In this document: in pieces, positions 6,943 through 14,858 of the stretch
Layout of the letters: each line of letters starts with the position of its first letter
Position numbering within the stretch: position 1 is the first letter of the stretch
Program-made: the position numbers and the translations under genes
Notes under the pieces: model-generated
What the model was told of the DNA's origin: nothing
What the model saw: the letters and a program-made list of their open reading frames with translations, nothing else
Database searches by the model: none
IMG/VR virus record: IMGVR_UViG_3300027770_000215
Location: 1 to 26,897 of that record
DNA length: 26,897 nt
Origin: a virus
Strand: one strand, 5' to 3'

Positions 6943-7215
6943 TCATTTAACGGTATATCGGTCGATCTTAACAGTGAGGGCTAGTATAGCCTCAGTATGC
7001 TTTTCATCTATAGCCTGTCCACGTATAACGGCTTTGGTTAAATCAGCGGCTATAATTCGTAGCTCTTGAACGTCAGTACCTATGCGGTCAAGGGTTGCCG
7101 TTTTCCGCCCGATGTCAACTACGTATAATCCCAATGCGATTATAATTCCTAGCAGCTGCCCGTACAACACCACGGTTTGCAATGGCGTCAATGATGTTTT
7201 TTTCGCGGGCGCCAT
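6943..7215 (-). CDS. Single-TM, coiled-coil membrane protein (holin-like)
   Basis: 90 aa from ATG 7215, which overlaps the preceding stop as TAATG and has GGGGA 9 nt upstream; an in-frame ATG at 7224 has its SD too close. One TM helix near 15-34 (VVLYGQLLGIIIALGLYVVD) is followed by a 55-residue charged coiled-coil with heptad hydrophobics. This form resembles small phage holins and the haemolysin XhlA group, which carry the coiled coil on the opposite order, so the match is loose. First member of the putative lysis cluster. Confidence 0.6.
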   Translation of the reverse strand: MAPAKKTSLTPLQTVVLYGQLLGIIIALGLYVVDIGRKTATLDRIGTDVQELRIIAADLTKAVIRGQAIDEKHTEAILALTVKIDRYTVK

Positions 7216-7697
7216 TACGAGCATTCCCCGTCAATCGCGTTAGCCACTGAAAATACAAAACGCAAAACACCGTTTGAATCAGGAACCTTTAACATCAAAA
7301 CACAAGTGCCATCTGCGATTGGTTGCAATGCGAACCCCGCTGGAATTGAAGTATGTGTTATGCCAGGCCCGTCAATTGACCCTTCTTCCTGCTGTACTGC
7401 TTCGCACCCGTTGTATGCGTACGCCTGGGTATTTTCGTACGTCAAACTAGCGTCCGGCAGCTCTTGAAAATAGTCAGTGTCGTTAGCTTGATTCGCCCGC
7501 GCCCATTCATATTTCCATTGTCTATCAGCTATGATTTCCTCATTATCTAAAATAATCGCTAGGAACACGGTAGGCGAATCCGCGCCAGTGGGAATGGTTG
7601 TAGGCTTTGCCTTCTCGTTTACCTTGTTTGCCATCGCGTTAAACGCGCGCGGCGTCAACGGGCCAAACCTACCCTTGATGTTGGCTTTAATGTCCAT
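7215..7697 (-). CDS. Tail-region protein of unknown function, 160 aa
   Basis: 160 aa with an N-terminal helical basic segment and a beta-rich remainder ending in a pattern FALQPIADGTCVLMLKVPDS...FVFSVANAIDGEC. Similar short modules are found downstream of tail genes in siphoviruses of environmental bacteria. It is one nucleotide from the upstream gene's stop and overlaps the next start as TAATG. Probable virion or tail-tip component, inferred from position. Confidence 0.55.
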   Translation of the reverse strand: MDIKANIKGRFGPLTPRAFNAMANKVNEKAKPTTIPTGADSPTVFLAIILDNEEIIADRQWKYEWARANQANDTDYFQELPDASLTYENTQAYAYNGCEAVQQEEGSIDGPGITHTSIPAGFALQPIADGTCVLMLKVPDSNGVLRFVFSVANAIDGECS

Positions 7698-7698
7698 G

Positions 7699-8604
7699 TT
7701 AGGTTGTGACTAAACCTAGACTTGAAAAATCAGAAACACTATGAAATGGCTGTTTGTAATAAACCACGCTAGCGCGCCACGGATTAGCAGCGCCAGGTGG
7801 ATCGCCTGGCGTCTTGGGAATAGTGGTTACGCCTTCGGGTCCAGTTAGCGGCTGTTGACGCAAGTGAAAAAATATAGGGTCATACACAAATTGATAGTTG
7901 ACTTCGTATTGATTTGGCCCGGTGCGGCTTGAGCTGGCGCCCGTAAACAGTAACGCGCCTTTAGCACAAGCCAAGTTTTGATTAGATTCTGAACTTTGCC
8001 CTATTGTGAAAATAGCGTTATTGCGTGTACCTATAAAAGCTGCAATGAGTTCATAATCTGGGCGCCCCCATTTTACATTACGTACGGATATATTCATTAC
8101 TGAACCAACATAAGTTACAGGGTCTTTACCCGCGTAAACTATAGTCCCGCCACCGTCCATTAAATTTGTTAAATCAGGATTGTTTATTAAAGCATCGGAA
8201 GCGGGTAAATCTGGATTTATAATCCACTGGTCTATCATAACCGGCGCTATGGAAACTTCAATTGAAGTAAATCCCACCTCCAACTCTGTAAGGACGTCCG
8301 TGGTAACTGGCTCTTCACCGCTTCCTGATGTGCTGTTGAAGGTCATATTCACGTTCCATATTTTGTTTCCTCCGCCGTCAGCGGGCGAAATTGAATAGGA
8401 AGTAAAACGGAACAGATCGGAAATAGCTTCATGGCTATTACCAAATGTTTGGTAAACGGCTAAATACGGATCGCTCGCAATATCAGTAACGGAAATAGCC
8501 TGATTGGTTGTGTCCCTTACAAGGTAGTTTTGTGTCGCTGACCATCTACCGCTATCAAACGTGGCTGACCTGGCTTGATCAGTCCATTCTAAAATTATAC
8601 TCAT
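7699..8604 (-). CDS. Putative minor tail/baseplate protein, 301 aa
   Basis: 301 aa, beta-rich, few charged clusters, with a Pro/Gly-rich linker near 265-280 (TIPKTPGDPPGAANPW) before a short C-terminal domain. It follows the tape measure gene with an ATGA overlap, the position normally held by the distal tail protein or first tail-tip hub protein. No domain recognised by motif. Large tail-tip proteins usual for siphoviruses are missing downstream, so this and the next gene may make up a minimal tip. Confidence 0.6.
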   Translation of the reverse strand: MSIILEWTDQARSATFDSGRWSATQNYLVRDTTNQAISVTDIASDPYLAVYQTFGNSHEAISDLFRFTSYSISPADGGGNKIWNVNMTFNSTSGSGEEPVTTDVLTELEVGFTSIEVSIAPVMIDQWIINPDLPASDALINNPDLTNLMDGGGTIVYAGKDPVTYVGSVMNISVRNVKWGRPDYELIAAFIGTRNNAIFTIGQSSESNQNLACAKGALLFTGASSSRTGPNQYEVNYQFVYDPIFFHLRQQPLTGPEGVTTIPKTPGDPPGAANPWRASVVYYKQPFHSVSDFSSLGLVTT

Positions 8605-9974
8605 GGTGATCCACCTAATTTATTTGATATATCCTGTAACGTTTCGTACGTCTTTTGAGTGTTGTTCGCTGTTTCTTGCGCCTTGGCTAGCGCTTCCTCC
8701 GCGTCTTGCACCGCTTTATTCTTGGAGAAATCGCTACTACCTTGGATTTTCACACCGCCTATGGCCGTGGAAACATCGGTGGCGCCGCCTGATTCCGCCT
8801 TTTGCTTTGCCATTTCCAGTTTGGCTTTTGCGTCATCTACGGAAGCGTTAGCGGTGGCAGCGTCCTCAGCCGCTTTGGAAGTTTTATTGTTGGCGTCTAG
8901 GCGCTCTTTGTCTAACTCCTTTAATGCGTTTGCCGCTTCTATTGCGTCATACGCCAGCACGTACTGTTCCTTCATTTCTTTAGTCATGCCCTTAGCGGTC
9001 TTAAGATTGTCTAGCATGACGTCCCGGGCGCTCATGTTGACCTGGTGCGCCTTTAATTGAATGGCGCTTAGATCGTTAGCCGCTGCCTGTTTTTCGTCAT
9101 CGGTTTTTTTATTTAAATCTTTTATAGTTTGATTTGCGGTAATTTTGTCCTGTAATCCCTTAGCTTCGTTAACCTGATTTTGTACGGCTGTTGCCGCATC
9201 TTCCTCTCTTAATTTTTTAAACTTTGACAATGCGTCAAAATCTGCGTCAGCTTGTTCTTTTGTGGTTTTTGATACGGATGTATCAGTATATGTTTGTCCC
9301 GTTTCAGGGTTCACGCTTTCAGTAACCACGGTATTTTTTTTAATTCTTTCCGCTTGTATTTCTGCTTTTCTTTGGGCTACCAAACCATCAAGAATAACCT
9401 TTTGCGCGGCTTGGCCCTTTGCCTTTATGGAGTCTAGTTCTATTTGATTCGCTGTTTTATTTTGCGAATCTAAGCGCGCTTGCAATGCTTCCTCTTGAGT
9501 AGCCACTCGGTTTTTTTCATCGCCCAAAAGTTTTACTAACGCAATAATTTCTTTGGTTTTTTTCTCAACCTTTTCTAGTGCAATTACTTCCGCATCTACT
9601 CCAAAAAACGCCTTGCCCATCGCCTCGCCTAATTCGTAAAATGTCCCCACAATGGGAATAGATTTAATGCCTGCGGATAGTTGGGCCATCAATCCCTTAC
9701 CCGCTTCGTTCCAGTCCTTGTAGGCGCCGGTGGAAAATCCTTTAATTAGGTTGGTAGCCATCGCGGCGCCGCCAACCGCCAGCGCCGCTGGACTGACAAA
9801 GTTTTTAAGAATGTTGGTACTCGCCGCGTTTAGCTGCTTATTGTTAATTCTGTCCAGGCTAGCGCCAATAGACGAACTCCCCTTCTTGGCGCTGGCAATA
9901 CCCGCGTCAATCCCAGCGTTGAACCCGTCAGCGTTTAGAATTAAACTAGCGACGATGGAACCAGCGTTAGCCAT
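8601..9974 (-). CDS. Tape measure protein (short)
   Basis: 457 aa. Opens with the tape-measure-like SIVASLILNADGFNAGIDAG, has a hydrophobic stretch near 60-80 and another near 100-120, then a long Ala/Lys/Glu/Gln coiled-coil region to the C-terminus. It lies directly after the G/GT chaperones, with an 8-nt overlap. At the usual ~0.15 nm per residue it would set a tail of about 70 nm, short for a siphovirus. It lacks any peptidoglycan hydrolase domain I can see. Confidence 0.85.
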   Translation of the reverse strand: MANAGSIVASLILNADGFNAGIDAGIASAKKGSSSIGASLDRINNKQLNAASTNILKNFVSPAALAVGGAAMATNLIKGFSTGAYKDWNEAGKGLMAQLSAGIKSIPIVGTFYELGEAMGKAFFGVDAEVIALEKVEKKTKEIIALVKLLGDEKNRVATQEEALQARLDSQNKTANQIELDSIKAKGQAAQKVILDGLVAQRKAEIQAERIKKNTVVTESVNPETGQTYTDTSVSKTTKEQADADFDALSKFKKLREEDAATAVQNQVNEAKGLQDKITANQTIKDLNKKTDDEKQAAANDLSAIQLKAHQVNMSARDVMLDNLKTAKGMTKEMKEQYVLAYDAIEAANALKELDKERLDANNKTSKAAEDAATANASVDDAKAKLEMAKQKAESGGATDVSTAIGGVKIQGSSDFSKNKAVQDAEEALAKAQETANNTQKTYETLQDISNKLGGSP

Positions 9975-10290
9975 TTTTTAGTGCCTTTAGTTTTCTCTTG
10001 AATTCTTGCACTGCTTCCACGGGCGAAACGCCTACCGGCTTGCTCTGTGGGAATGGCATGAAGTCTTGGGCAATGTAGGCGCGGCCACTGGCGCGGTGGC
10101 TGTTTGCGATTACCGCGGTGGTAATGCCGGCGCGTAGATCGGCGCGCTGTTCACGGCCGATTGGTTCCGATTTGGAATACGCTATCCACTCGCTTAAATC
10201 TCTACTGGGCATTTGTTCGATCTCATATATGGACTTACCTAGTTCGAGCGCCAGCGTCAGCATGAATCTACGTAGCGGCCGCTGGCTTAA
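9967..10290 (-). CDS. Tail assembly chaperone T part, read by -1 frameshift
   Basis: In the frame of ATG 10263 the sequence reads LTLALELGKSIYEIEQMPSR, DLSEWIAYSKSEPIG, the DUF4035/lambda gpT-like pattern. This frame is open upstream to the A-run at the end of the G gene and is exactly -1 relative to it, so the protein is most likely made as a G-T fusion rather than from its own ATG. The C-terminal basic helix KRKLKALKNG ends just inside the tape measure gene. Fusion chaperones guide tail tube polymerisation around the tape measure. Confidence 0.75.
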   Translation of the reverse strand, partial: LSQRPLRRFMLTLALELGKSIYEIEQMPSRDLSEWIAYSKSEPIGREQRADLRAGITTAVIANSHRASGRAYIAQDFMPFPQSKPVGVSPVEAVQEFKRKLKALKNG

Positions 10291-10299
10291 ATTTTTTCC
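10287..10299 (-). promoter_or_regulatory. Programmed -1 ribosomal frameshift site (G to GT)
   Basis: The minus strand reads GGAAAAAATTTAA with codons GAA AAA ATT TAA. Slipping back one base on the six-A run continues AAT TTA AGC CAG CGG ... TTC ATG into the open T frame without a stop. It is not a perfect X-XXY-YYZ heptamer, so single-tRNA slippage on AAA next to the stop is the likely mode. Confidence 0.7.
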
Positions 10300-10637
10300 A
10301 GCGCATCCGCCTCAGCGCCAAGGCCGCTTAACCGTTGCGATACCGTGAATAGTTTGTCCACTACGGCCGCTGGGAGTGTGCTAATTTCGTCTAGGTCAGC
10401 TGTCGAATCCGTGTAGGCGCGCGCGCCGCCCTCATCAAGAATCGTGCGACAAACTAAACTAGCCCTAAAATTAATAACCCCGCGCTTTTCGTCGCGGGTG
10501 CTATGAATATATTGCTCCCAGCGGTCCCGTTCACCGGCATTTAATCCCCGCAATGTGACGGTGCCAACCCCTTTTATTTCAACCTTTTCAGTTGGTATAA
10601 CTGCGACTAGATTTAAAAGTTTTTGGCGCGTTGACAT
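10287..10637 (-). CDS. Tail assembly chaperone G
   Basis: 116 aa; carries the pattern KVEIKGVGTVTLRGLNAGE typical of G-like phage tail chaperones, and lies between tail tube and tape measure genes. ATG 10637 overlaps the tube stop as TAATG. The gene ends GAA AAA ATT TAA, so a slippery run sits just before the stop. Confidence 0.8.
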   Translation of the reverse strand: MSTRQKLLNLVAVIPTEKVEIKGVGTVTLRGLNAGERDRWEQYIHSTRDEKRGVINFRASLVCRTILDEGGARAYTDSTADLDEISTLPAAVVDKLFTVSQRLSGLGAEADALEKI

Positions 10638-11050
10638 TATGCTACCTGTAGGGTGCCTGTGGTTCGAAGTGTCCAGCTTGCTGTTTGCATCGAATCTACG
10701 GCCGCATCGGTCTTGTACGATTCAACGTACGCAGTGTCACCTGTGGTACCGCCAATCACGCTGCCATCGGCAAACGTCAGAATAAAGTAGGTCAACGTTT
10801 TAGCTAGCATATTCGTGGTTAGCAATGACTGACCCGTGTCCGAAGTGTTTGAGTTACACGTAATCGTGATGGTTCCACCGTCGATAATGCCGGGAAGGAA
10901 CGTCTTATACGTTGAGGACAAAACTGTGGATTCCACCGTGGTCACTTTCAGACCATCGAAAGAAACACTAACTACGCTAGCCACGTTTGTTGTGGGTGTA
11001 GCCGATGATGATACTACCAAAGTTGCGCCATTTCCTATTGCAATTGCCAT
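10637..11050 (-). CDS. Major tail tube protein
   Basis: 137 aa, Thr/Ser/Val-rich and beta-strand-like throughout, with the FDGLKVTTVESTVLSSTYKTFLPG loop and GGTITITC strand typical of small siphovirus tail tube proteins. It has its own leader with a strong SD (TTAAGGAAT before ATG), like the capsid genes, which fits high expression. Located between tail terminator and G chaperone. Confidence 0.82.
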   Translation of the reverse strand: MAIAIGNGATLVVSSSATPTTNVASVVSVSFDGLKVTTVESTVLSSTYKTFLPGIIDGGTITITCNSNTSDTGQSLLTTNMLAKTLTYFILTFADGSVIGGTTGDTAYVESYKTDAAVDSMQTASWTLRTTGTLQVA

Positions 11051-11073
11051 TATAAAATTCCTTAAAAGTTTTG

Positions 11074-11114
11074 CTACTACGTCCCGCTCAAGTCGATTGG
11101 TACTGGCGTAGTAG
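11074..11114 (-). repeat. 8-bp inverted repeat flanking the tail terminator stop
   Basis: ctactacg (11074-11081) and cgtagtag (11107-11114), 25-nt spacing, straddling the end of the tail terminator gene ahead of the tail tube leader. It may form a stem that separates or protects the tail tube message. Modest; could be chance. Confidence 0.3.
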
Positions 11115-11532
11115 ATGTATATATAAAAATTAAATTAACCACACAAATATGGGCGCCAGTTTCGCTTCCGTCATCCCCTGGGTCCCAGTCATAACTCATA
11201 GTAGAAACGTGAATATTCTTTACAACTATTCCAGCTACGGGCAGTGTACCCGATGCGTTGTATAATTCAACCCGTAACTCGTTTGCTATTGTTGCGGAAG
11301 TATTCACCGAAACGGTTATTATCGAAATAGGCACCATCGCTTTTCGGATTGTGTCGGTGTTACCCGTTAGGGTGGGTGACATATACTCATCACTTTCAGC
11401 CCCCACCACGATATAAGGTAGGGCCGTTGTGACCGGCGCGTATGACTGGAATACCCTGCTTGTGCCGCCCAGCAGCGTCATGGTTGACGTGCAACTTTTA
11501 ATGGATTCGTGGACGGCTTGAATAAACTTCAT
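11077..11532 (-). CDS. Tail terminator / tail completion protein (DUF3168-like)
   Basis: 151 aa. Begins with a helix (MKFIQAVHESIKSC), then ALPYIVVGAESDEY, the typical DUF3168 pattern, and central strands with PISIITVSVN. In siphoviruses this ring protein caps the tail tube and joins it to the head. Between gp10-like and tail tube genes as expected, with an ATGA overlap at its start. Confidence 0.75.
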   Translation of the reverse strand: MKFIQAVHESIKSCTSTMTLLGGTSRVFQSYAPVTTALPYIVVGAESDEYMSPTLTGNTDTIRKAMVPISIITVSVNTSATIANELRVELYNASGTLPVAGIVVKNIHVSTMSYDWDPGDDGSETGAHICVVNLIFIYTSTTPVPIDLSGT

Positions 11533-12065
11533 TTTTTCATACCTTTAATTGGCCTTGCGAATTCGCGCCAAAACTGATTATTTAGTTTTTCAATTTCATT
11601 TTTGATGTTTTCAGCTAGCACATTCTGCGCGTGTGCGGACATGGTGGCTACCACCCGTGTCATCAGCCCCCAGCCGCGATACATCGTTAAAGCGTCTTTG
11701 CGCCTTCCGAATTCAAGTAAAAAACTATTTTGAGTCTGCCCCCACATTTTCCCTAAAAACGCTTGGCCGCCTCTAATCATCTTTAATTTAGGTACTTTTC
11801 TAGCAATTGAAATAGCTAGGTTGCGCCGGCTCTCGCCAATGGGGTGTAACGTGTGCCTACTCTTGCCGCCCCAGCGCCACGCTATTTTAGCTTCAGATTG
11901 ACCCTGATCATGTAGCCCGTGCGCCTGTCCGTATTGGGCGGACGCCACGCGCTGTACCGGTATGATCGCCTCACGTATCGCGCGGAAAGCAATAAGTTTA
12001 ACCTTCTTGCCTTTGACAAGTTTCAGCGCTTCCGCAAATCTAGTTAGGTCCGCTACTTGACTCAT
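11529..12065 (-). CDS. HK97 gp10-like tail/head-tail protein
   Basis: 178 aa from ATG 12065 (ATGA overlap with the adaptor gene; an upstream in-frame ATG at 12083 is less likely). Positively charged helical start, a central HTLHPIGESRRNLAISI and QNSFLLEFGRRKD pattern, as in gp10 family tail-joining proteins. Order adaptor-gp10-terminator is the standard one. Confidence 0.7.
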   Translation of the reverse strand: MSQVADLTRFAEALKLVKGKKVKLIAFRAIREAIIPVQRVASAQYGQAHGLHDQGQSEAKIAWRWGGKSRHTLHPIGESRRNLAISIARKVPKLKMIRGGQAFLGKMWGQTQNSFLLEFGRRKDALTMYRGWGLMTRVVATMSAHAQNVLAENIKNEIEKLNNQFWREFARPIKGMKK

Positions 12066-12412
12066 GTTGCAATTTCTCTGCAAATGAAATTTAAAGTGTG
12101 TCCCTCGCTCCGATAGTCCAGGGCGCTGATAATTTCAAACGTGGCGGTAATGGTGGCGTTATTAGCATCCCTGCTAATCTGCGCTTCAAACCGGTCATAG
12201 GATTTAATACCAGGGTAAAAGTTGCAGGTGATTTTGTGGGTAACCACCATGTTTAGTTTTAAGTGGTTTAACTTTTCTTCCGCGCTGGCGTCCGTGATTT
12301 GACCGAACAGCTGGGTAGTCCCGCTGTAGCTGGCTACGCTCTGACCGTAAACGCTTGTGCTGTTAGCCCGTACCTTTAGCACCAGCGGGGTACGCATAAG
12401 ACCCGGATTCAT
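12062..12412 (-). CDS. Head-tail joining/adaptor protein (gp16/head-closure-like)
   Basis: 116 aa, beta-barrel-type: MNPGLMRTPLVLKVRANST at the start, then TTQLFGQITDASAEEK and strand KITCNFYPGIK with a C-terminal strand region. This is the usual pattern of the phage head-tail joining family. It is between the gp8-like connector and gp10, overlapping both neighbours as ATGA. Confidence 0.75.
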   Translation of the reverse strand: MNPGLMRTPLVLKVRANSTSVYGQSVASYSGTTQLFGQITDASAEEKLNHLKLNMVVTHKITCNFYPGIKSYDRFEAQISRDANNATITATFEIISALDYRSEGHTLNFICREIAT

Positions 12413-13014
12413 ACATAGTTACCATTGTTATATTGCGAAATCAAATTTTTAATAGTTGCATTGACCGTAATAGCTACTGGACTCATGGACGCGCGGAATT
12501 CATACAGCGTTGCTATCTGCAATAGAATTGCGTGTTTCAGCGCTTCGGGAACTAGCGCGGCGCTGGCGCCGTAGCCAGCGGTATATACCACCGTTATAAC
12601 GCCCTCCCCGCCATTATGTAAATCACTTGGCCAGTTTGCGGTATCGCGCAAAAGAATGCGCCCCATCCCGTTGTAGCTCTTTACAATGTAATCCGTGGAC
12701 GCGCTTAGCGTGGTAGTTACTGAGGCGGTATTAACATAGGTAACGCTAGTCACACTAACCAGCGGGCTACGCGGTAACACAATTTCGCGCGCCACTGGCC
12801 AAGAATCAAACACCGTGGTAAATCCAGTATTGGGAATTGGTCCGCGTATTTCGTTTTCAATCATCAGGCGGGCGGTGGTAATTAAACCGCTGCCTACGCT
12901 GCCTGTTCCAAATGTGTCATTATCTAGGCTGTGATAGACGCGGCAGTGTGTTTTCGACACAGCCAGGCTAATCGGCTCGAAACTTGGCGCGGTGGTTACG
13001 GTGGTGTTTAGCAT
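12409..13014 (-). CDS. Head-tail connector protein (phiE125 gp8 / HK97 gp6-like)
   Basis: 201 aa. The pattern EPISLAVSKTHCRVYHSLDND, then LITTARLMIENEIRG, a strand YIVKSYNGMGRILLRD and VTYVNTASV match the phiE125 gp8 family of connectors that sit on the portal. C-terminal helix PEALKHAILLQIATLYEFR is also typical. ATGA/TAATG overlaps on both sides. Confidence 0.8.
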   Translation of the reverse strand: MLNTTVTTAPSFEPISLAVSKTHCRVYHSLDNDTFGTGSVGSGLITTARLMIENEIRGPIPNTGFTTVFDSWPVAREIVLPRSPLVSVTSVTYVNTASVTTTLSASTDYIVKSYNGMGRILLRDTANWPSDLHNGGEGVITVVYTAGYGASAALVPEALKHAILLQIATLYEFRASMSPVAITVNATIKNLISQYNNGNYV

Positions 13015-13295
13015 TAGGCGAATACCCTCATAGGTGTGGTTGGCGCCGGGTCAAGTATGGGTAGCTCGTCTAGTTGGTCTTGGGTTAGTTCTCCGCATAC
13101 GCGTAGGTTGGCGTGGTAGCGGGAATCAACTACATCACCATCGGAATAAATTGAGCCAATGAAATCAATGTCCACGCGGCCGCCGTCCCATTGCCCGATG
13201 ATGTCGCCGCTGGCGTTGCGGGTTGCGACACCCGCCGCAAGCAAGCACGATTCCATATTTGACTTGGTCGATGTGCGTAGAAAATAGTCGATCAT
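13014..13295 (-). CDS. Small unknown head-module protein, 93 aa
   Basis: 93 aa from ATG 13295, which overlaps the preceding stop as ATGA; a longer frame to 13430 would overlap the lectin gene by 139 nt and is rejected. Sequence is acidic with beta character (VDIDFIGSIYSDGDVVDSRY). It ends in TAATG with the connector gene. Not recognised; may be a small adaptor or decoration. Confidence 0.6.
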   Translation of the reverse strand: MIDYFLRTSTKSNMESCLLAAGVATRNASGDIIGQWDGGRVDIDFIGSIYSDGDVVDSRYHANLRVCGELTQDQLDELPILDPAPTTPMRVFA

Positions 13296-14596
13296 GTGGA
13301 CATCGCAATCAGTTGCGCGCTGGTCAGCGCGGTTGGGTAATACTTGATTTGGCGAATACTGCCATTTAAAACCGTAGTTAAATCTGTCAACGTTGAACCA
13401 TCTGTACTGGTTCCACCCAAGACAAGCCATGTAGGCGCCACGCTAAACGCAATCGCTGACGATGTGGCAACAGTCCCACCATTCAAGCAAAGATTAACGG
13501 TGGTTGTTGCACCGTCAAAGTTAAATGCGCCCTTGGTTCTTGCGCCGCTTGTGATTGTGTTGGCAGTTGAAACGCTGTGCGCCGCTCCAAAATCCGCAAC
13601 CTTTAACGCACCCGCTGCGCTGACCTGTTGCAAATGCAAATGCTTAGTTGTTTGATCGCTAGTTGAAATGACGCTGCGAACTGTCGAAGTAATTCCGCGC
13701 ACGCCTCCGTACCAATCCACAAAGAATGTGCCTGTAGTTCCACCTGTAAACCAACTTGAGAAGTTGGTGCTGGTCATTAACGCAAGGTCGGGGTTGCGGG
13801 TTACTGCACTGTTTAATGTTTGAATTGTAGATGATGCCGCGCTACCCGCTTCTACTTGGATTCCCCAAATATATACACCTTTGGTTCCATCTCCAGCATA
13901 TGAAACTCCGTAATTTCCTACCATAGATTCATAAACTTGAAATTGTAAACTAAAATTAGTTTGAGTTGCGGTGGTGGTGGTAGTCAATGAAATTTTATAC
14001 CAACCGTTGCCATAAGAAATGGGTGACGAAAATGTACCTCCGCCGCTCATTGTTGAATGCACCGCTCCGGTTGAAGCGTTTACAGTTCCGCCTATGACAC
14101 CTTCCGTATTATCCCAGCAAGTAATAAAATTATAACCTTTGGTTTTATAAAAAAATGAAAGTGTGTATTGTGTGCTTGCAGTCAAACCCGAAATTGTTTT
14201 AGCAATTCTATGCGCTGCGGAATTAGTAGTATTTGGAATTAAAAGTTTATAACTTGTGGCTGTATTGTCAGGAGCTAAATCTGCATCCTGCACAACTGTC
14301 GAAATTAAATTTCCAGTCCAGTTATTTAATTGATAACTATATGTAGCTAAATTTGTAGCTGATCCCTCAATCAACAACCCCTTAGCCGCCAGCGTCGTCG
14401 GGTCATATTCAAACCGAGCTTCGTTTGCCACGGCCGCAGTGACATAGCCCGATGAATTGATGTAGGTCGCCGTGTTCGCTGATCGTGTCAGCACCACGCG
14501 GGAATCCAAAGAGCCACTTGTAAAATCTAAATTCAGCGTGGAACCATCGCCCTTGCGGCGGAACAAGAGCGCCGCGGCGGCGTTGCTTCGGCTCAT
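13292..14596 (-). CDS. Lectin/LamG-type adhesin encoded in the head module
   Basis: 434 aa. The first 90 residues carry the common phage adhesin pattern: LDFTSGSLDSRVVLTRSANT, TYINSSGYVTAAVANEARFE, YDPTTLAAKGLLIEGSATNL. Residues ~90-255 form a carbohydrate-binding-module-like beta sandwich (ASTQYTLSFFYKT... IWGIQVEAGS), and residues ~290-430 a LamG/concanavalin A-like jelly roll (TTGTFFVDW ... LNGSIRQIKYYPTALTSAQL). Such proteins are usually tail fibres or tailspikes. Here the gene lies between the major capsid and the connectors, so it may be displayed on the head and bind glycans. Thr/Ser-rich, without coiled coil or protease motif. ATGA overlaps both sides. Confidence 0.75.
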   Translation of the reverse strand: MSRSNAAAALLFRRKGDGSTLNLDFTSGSLDSRVVLTRSANTATYINSSGYVTAAVANEARFEYDPTTLAAKGLLIEGSATNLATYSYQLNNWTGNLISTVVQDADLAPDNTATSYKLLIPNTTNSAAHRIAKTISGLTASTQYTLSFFYKTKGYNFITCWDNTEGVIGGTVNASTGAVHSTMSGGGTFSSPISYGNGWYKISLTTTTTATQTNFSLQFQVYESMVGNYGVSYAGDGTKGVYIWGIQVEAGSAASSTIQTLNSAVTRNPDLALMTSTNFSSWFTGGTTGTFFVDWYGGVRGITSTVRSVISTSDQTTKHLHLQQVSAAGALKVADFGAAHSVSTANTITSGARTKGAFNFDGATTTVNLCLNGGTVATSSAIAFSVAPTWLVLGGTSTDGSTLTDLTTVLNGSIRQIKYYPTALTSAQLIAMST

Positions 14597-14793
14597 CGCT
14601 TAACGCCCTTCCTGGTCGCTGTGCGTGGCGCCAGCTGTGTGGCGCTTCGTAAATCGTCGCTACTGTCGGCGCGCTCGCAAACACCCGTAGAAATCAATTC
14701 TATGGCTTCCGCTTCGCTCACCGTTAGTATAGTTCCAAGTGGAAAAACTTCAGCCAAAGTGCTACCCGCCTTTATTAGTTTGACGTTTTCCAT
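14593..14793 (-). CDS. Small protein after major capsid, 66 aa
   Basis: 66 aa from ATG 14793, with GGGGGA 5 nt upstream; a TTG at 14805 in frame is less likely. Begins MENVKLIKAGSTLAEVF, has an acidic middle and a basic end RTATRKGVKR. The SD lies inside the right arm of an 11-bp hairpin. It may be a small head protein or linker; position only. Confidence 0.6.
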   Translation of the reverse strand: MENVKLIKAGSTLAEVFPLGTILTVSEAEAIELISTGVCERADSSDDLRSATQLAPRTATRKGVKR

Positions 14794-14798
14794 GAAAT

Positions 14799-14826
14799 CC
14801 CCCAAGCGCGGTTAGGCGCTTGGGGG
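14799..14826 (-). promoter_or_regulatory. 11-bp hairpin after capsid gene that buries the next SD
   Basis: Arms 14799-14809 (cccccaagcgc) and 14816-14826, perfect, loop of 6. The arm next to the gene carries the GGGGGA Shine-Dalgarno of the 66-aa gene. It lies 32 nt after the capsid stop. Likely lowers downstream translation and/or protects or partly terminates the capsid message; the trailing T-run is weak. Confidence 0.6.
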
Positions 14827-14858
14827 GTGAAATCAAATATACAAAAGTAAACCAGTGA

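Noticed and set aside
13296-13430. Upstream extension of the 93-aa gene
   Set aside because: Would overlap the adhesin gene by 139 nt; ATG 13295 has the standard ATGA overlap.
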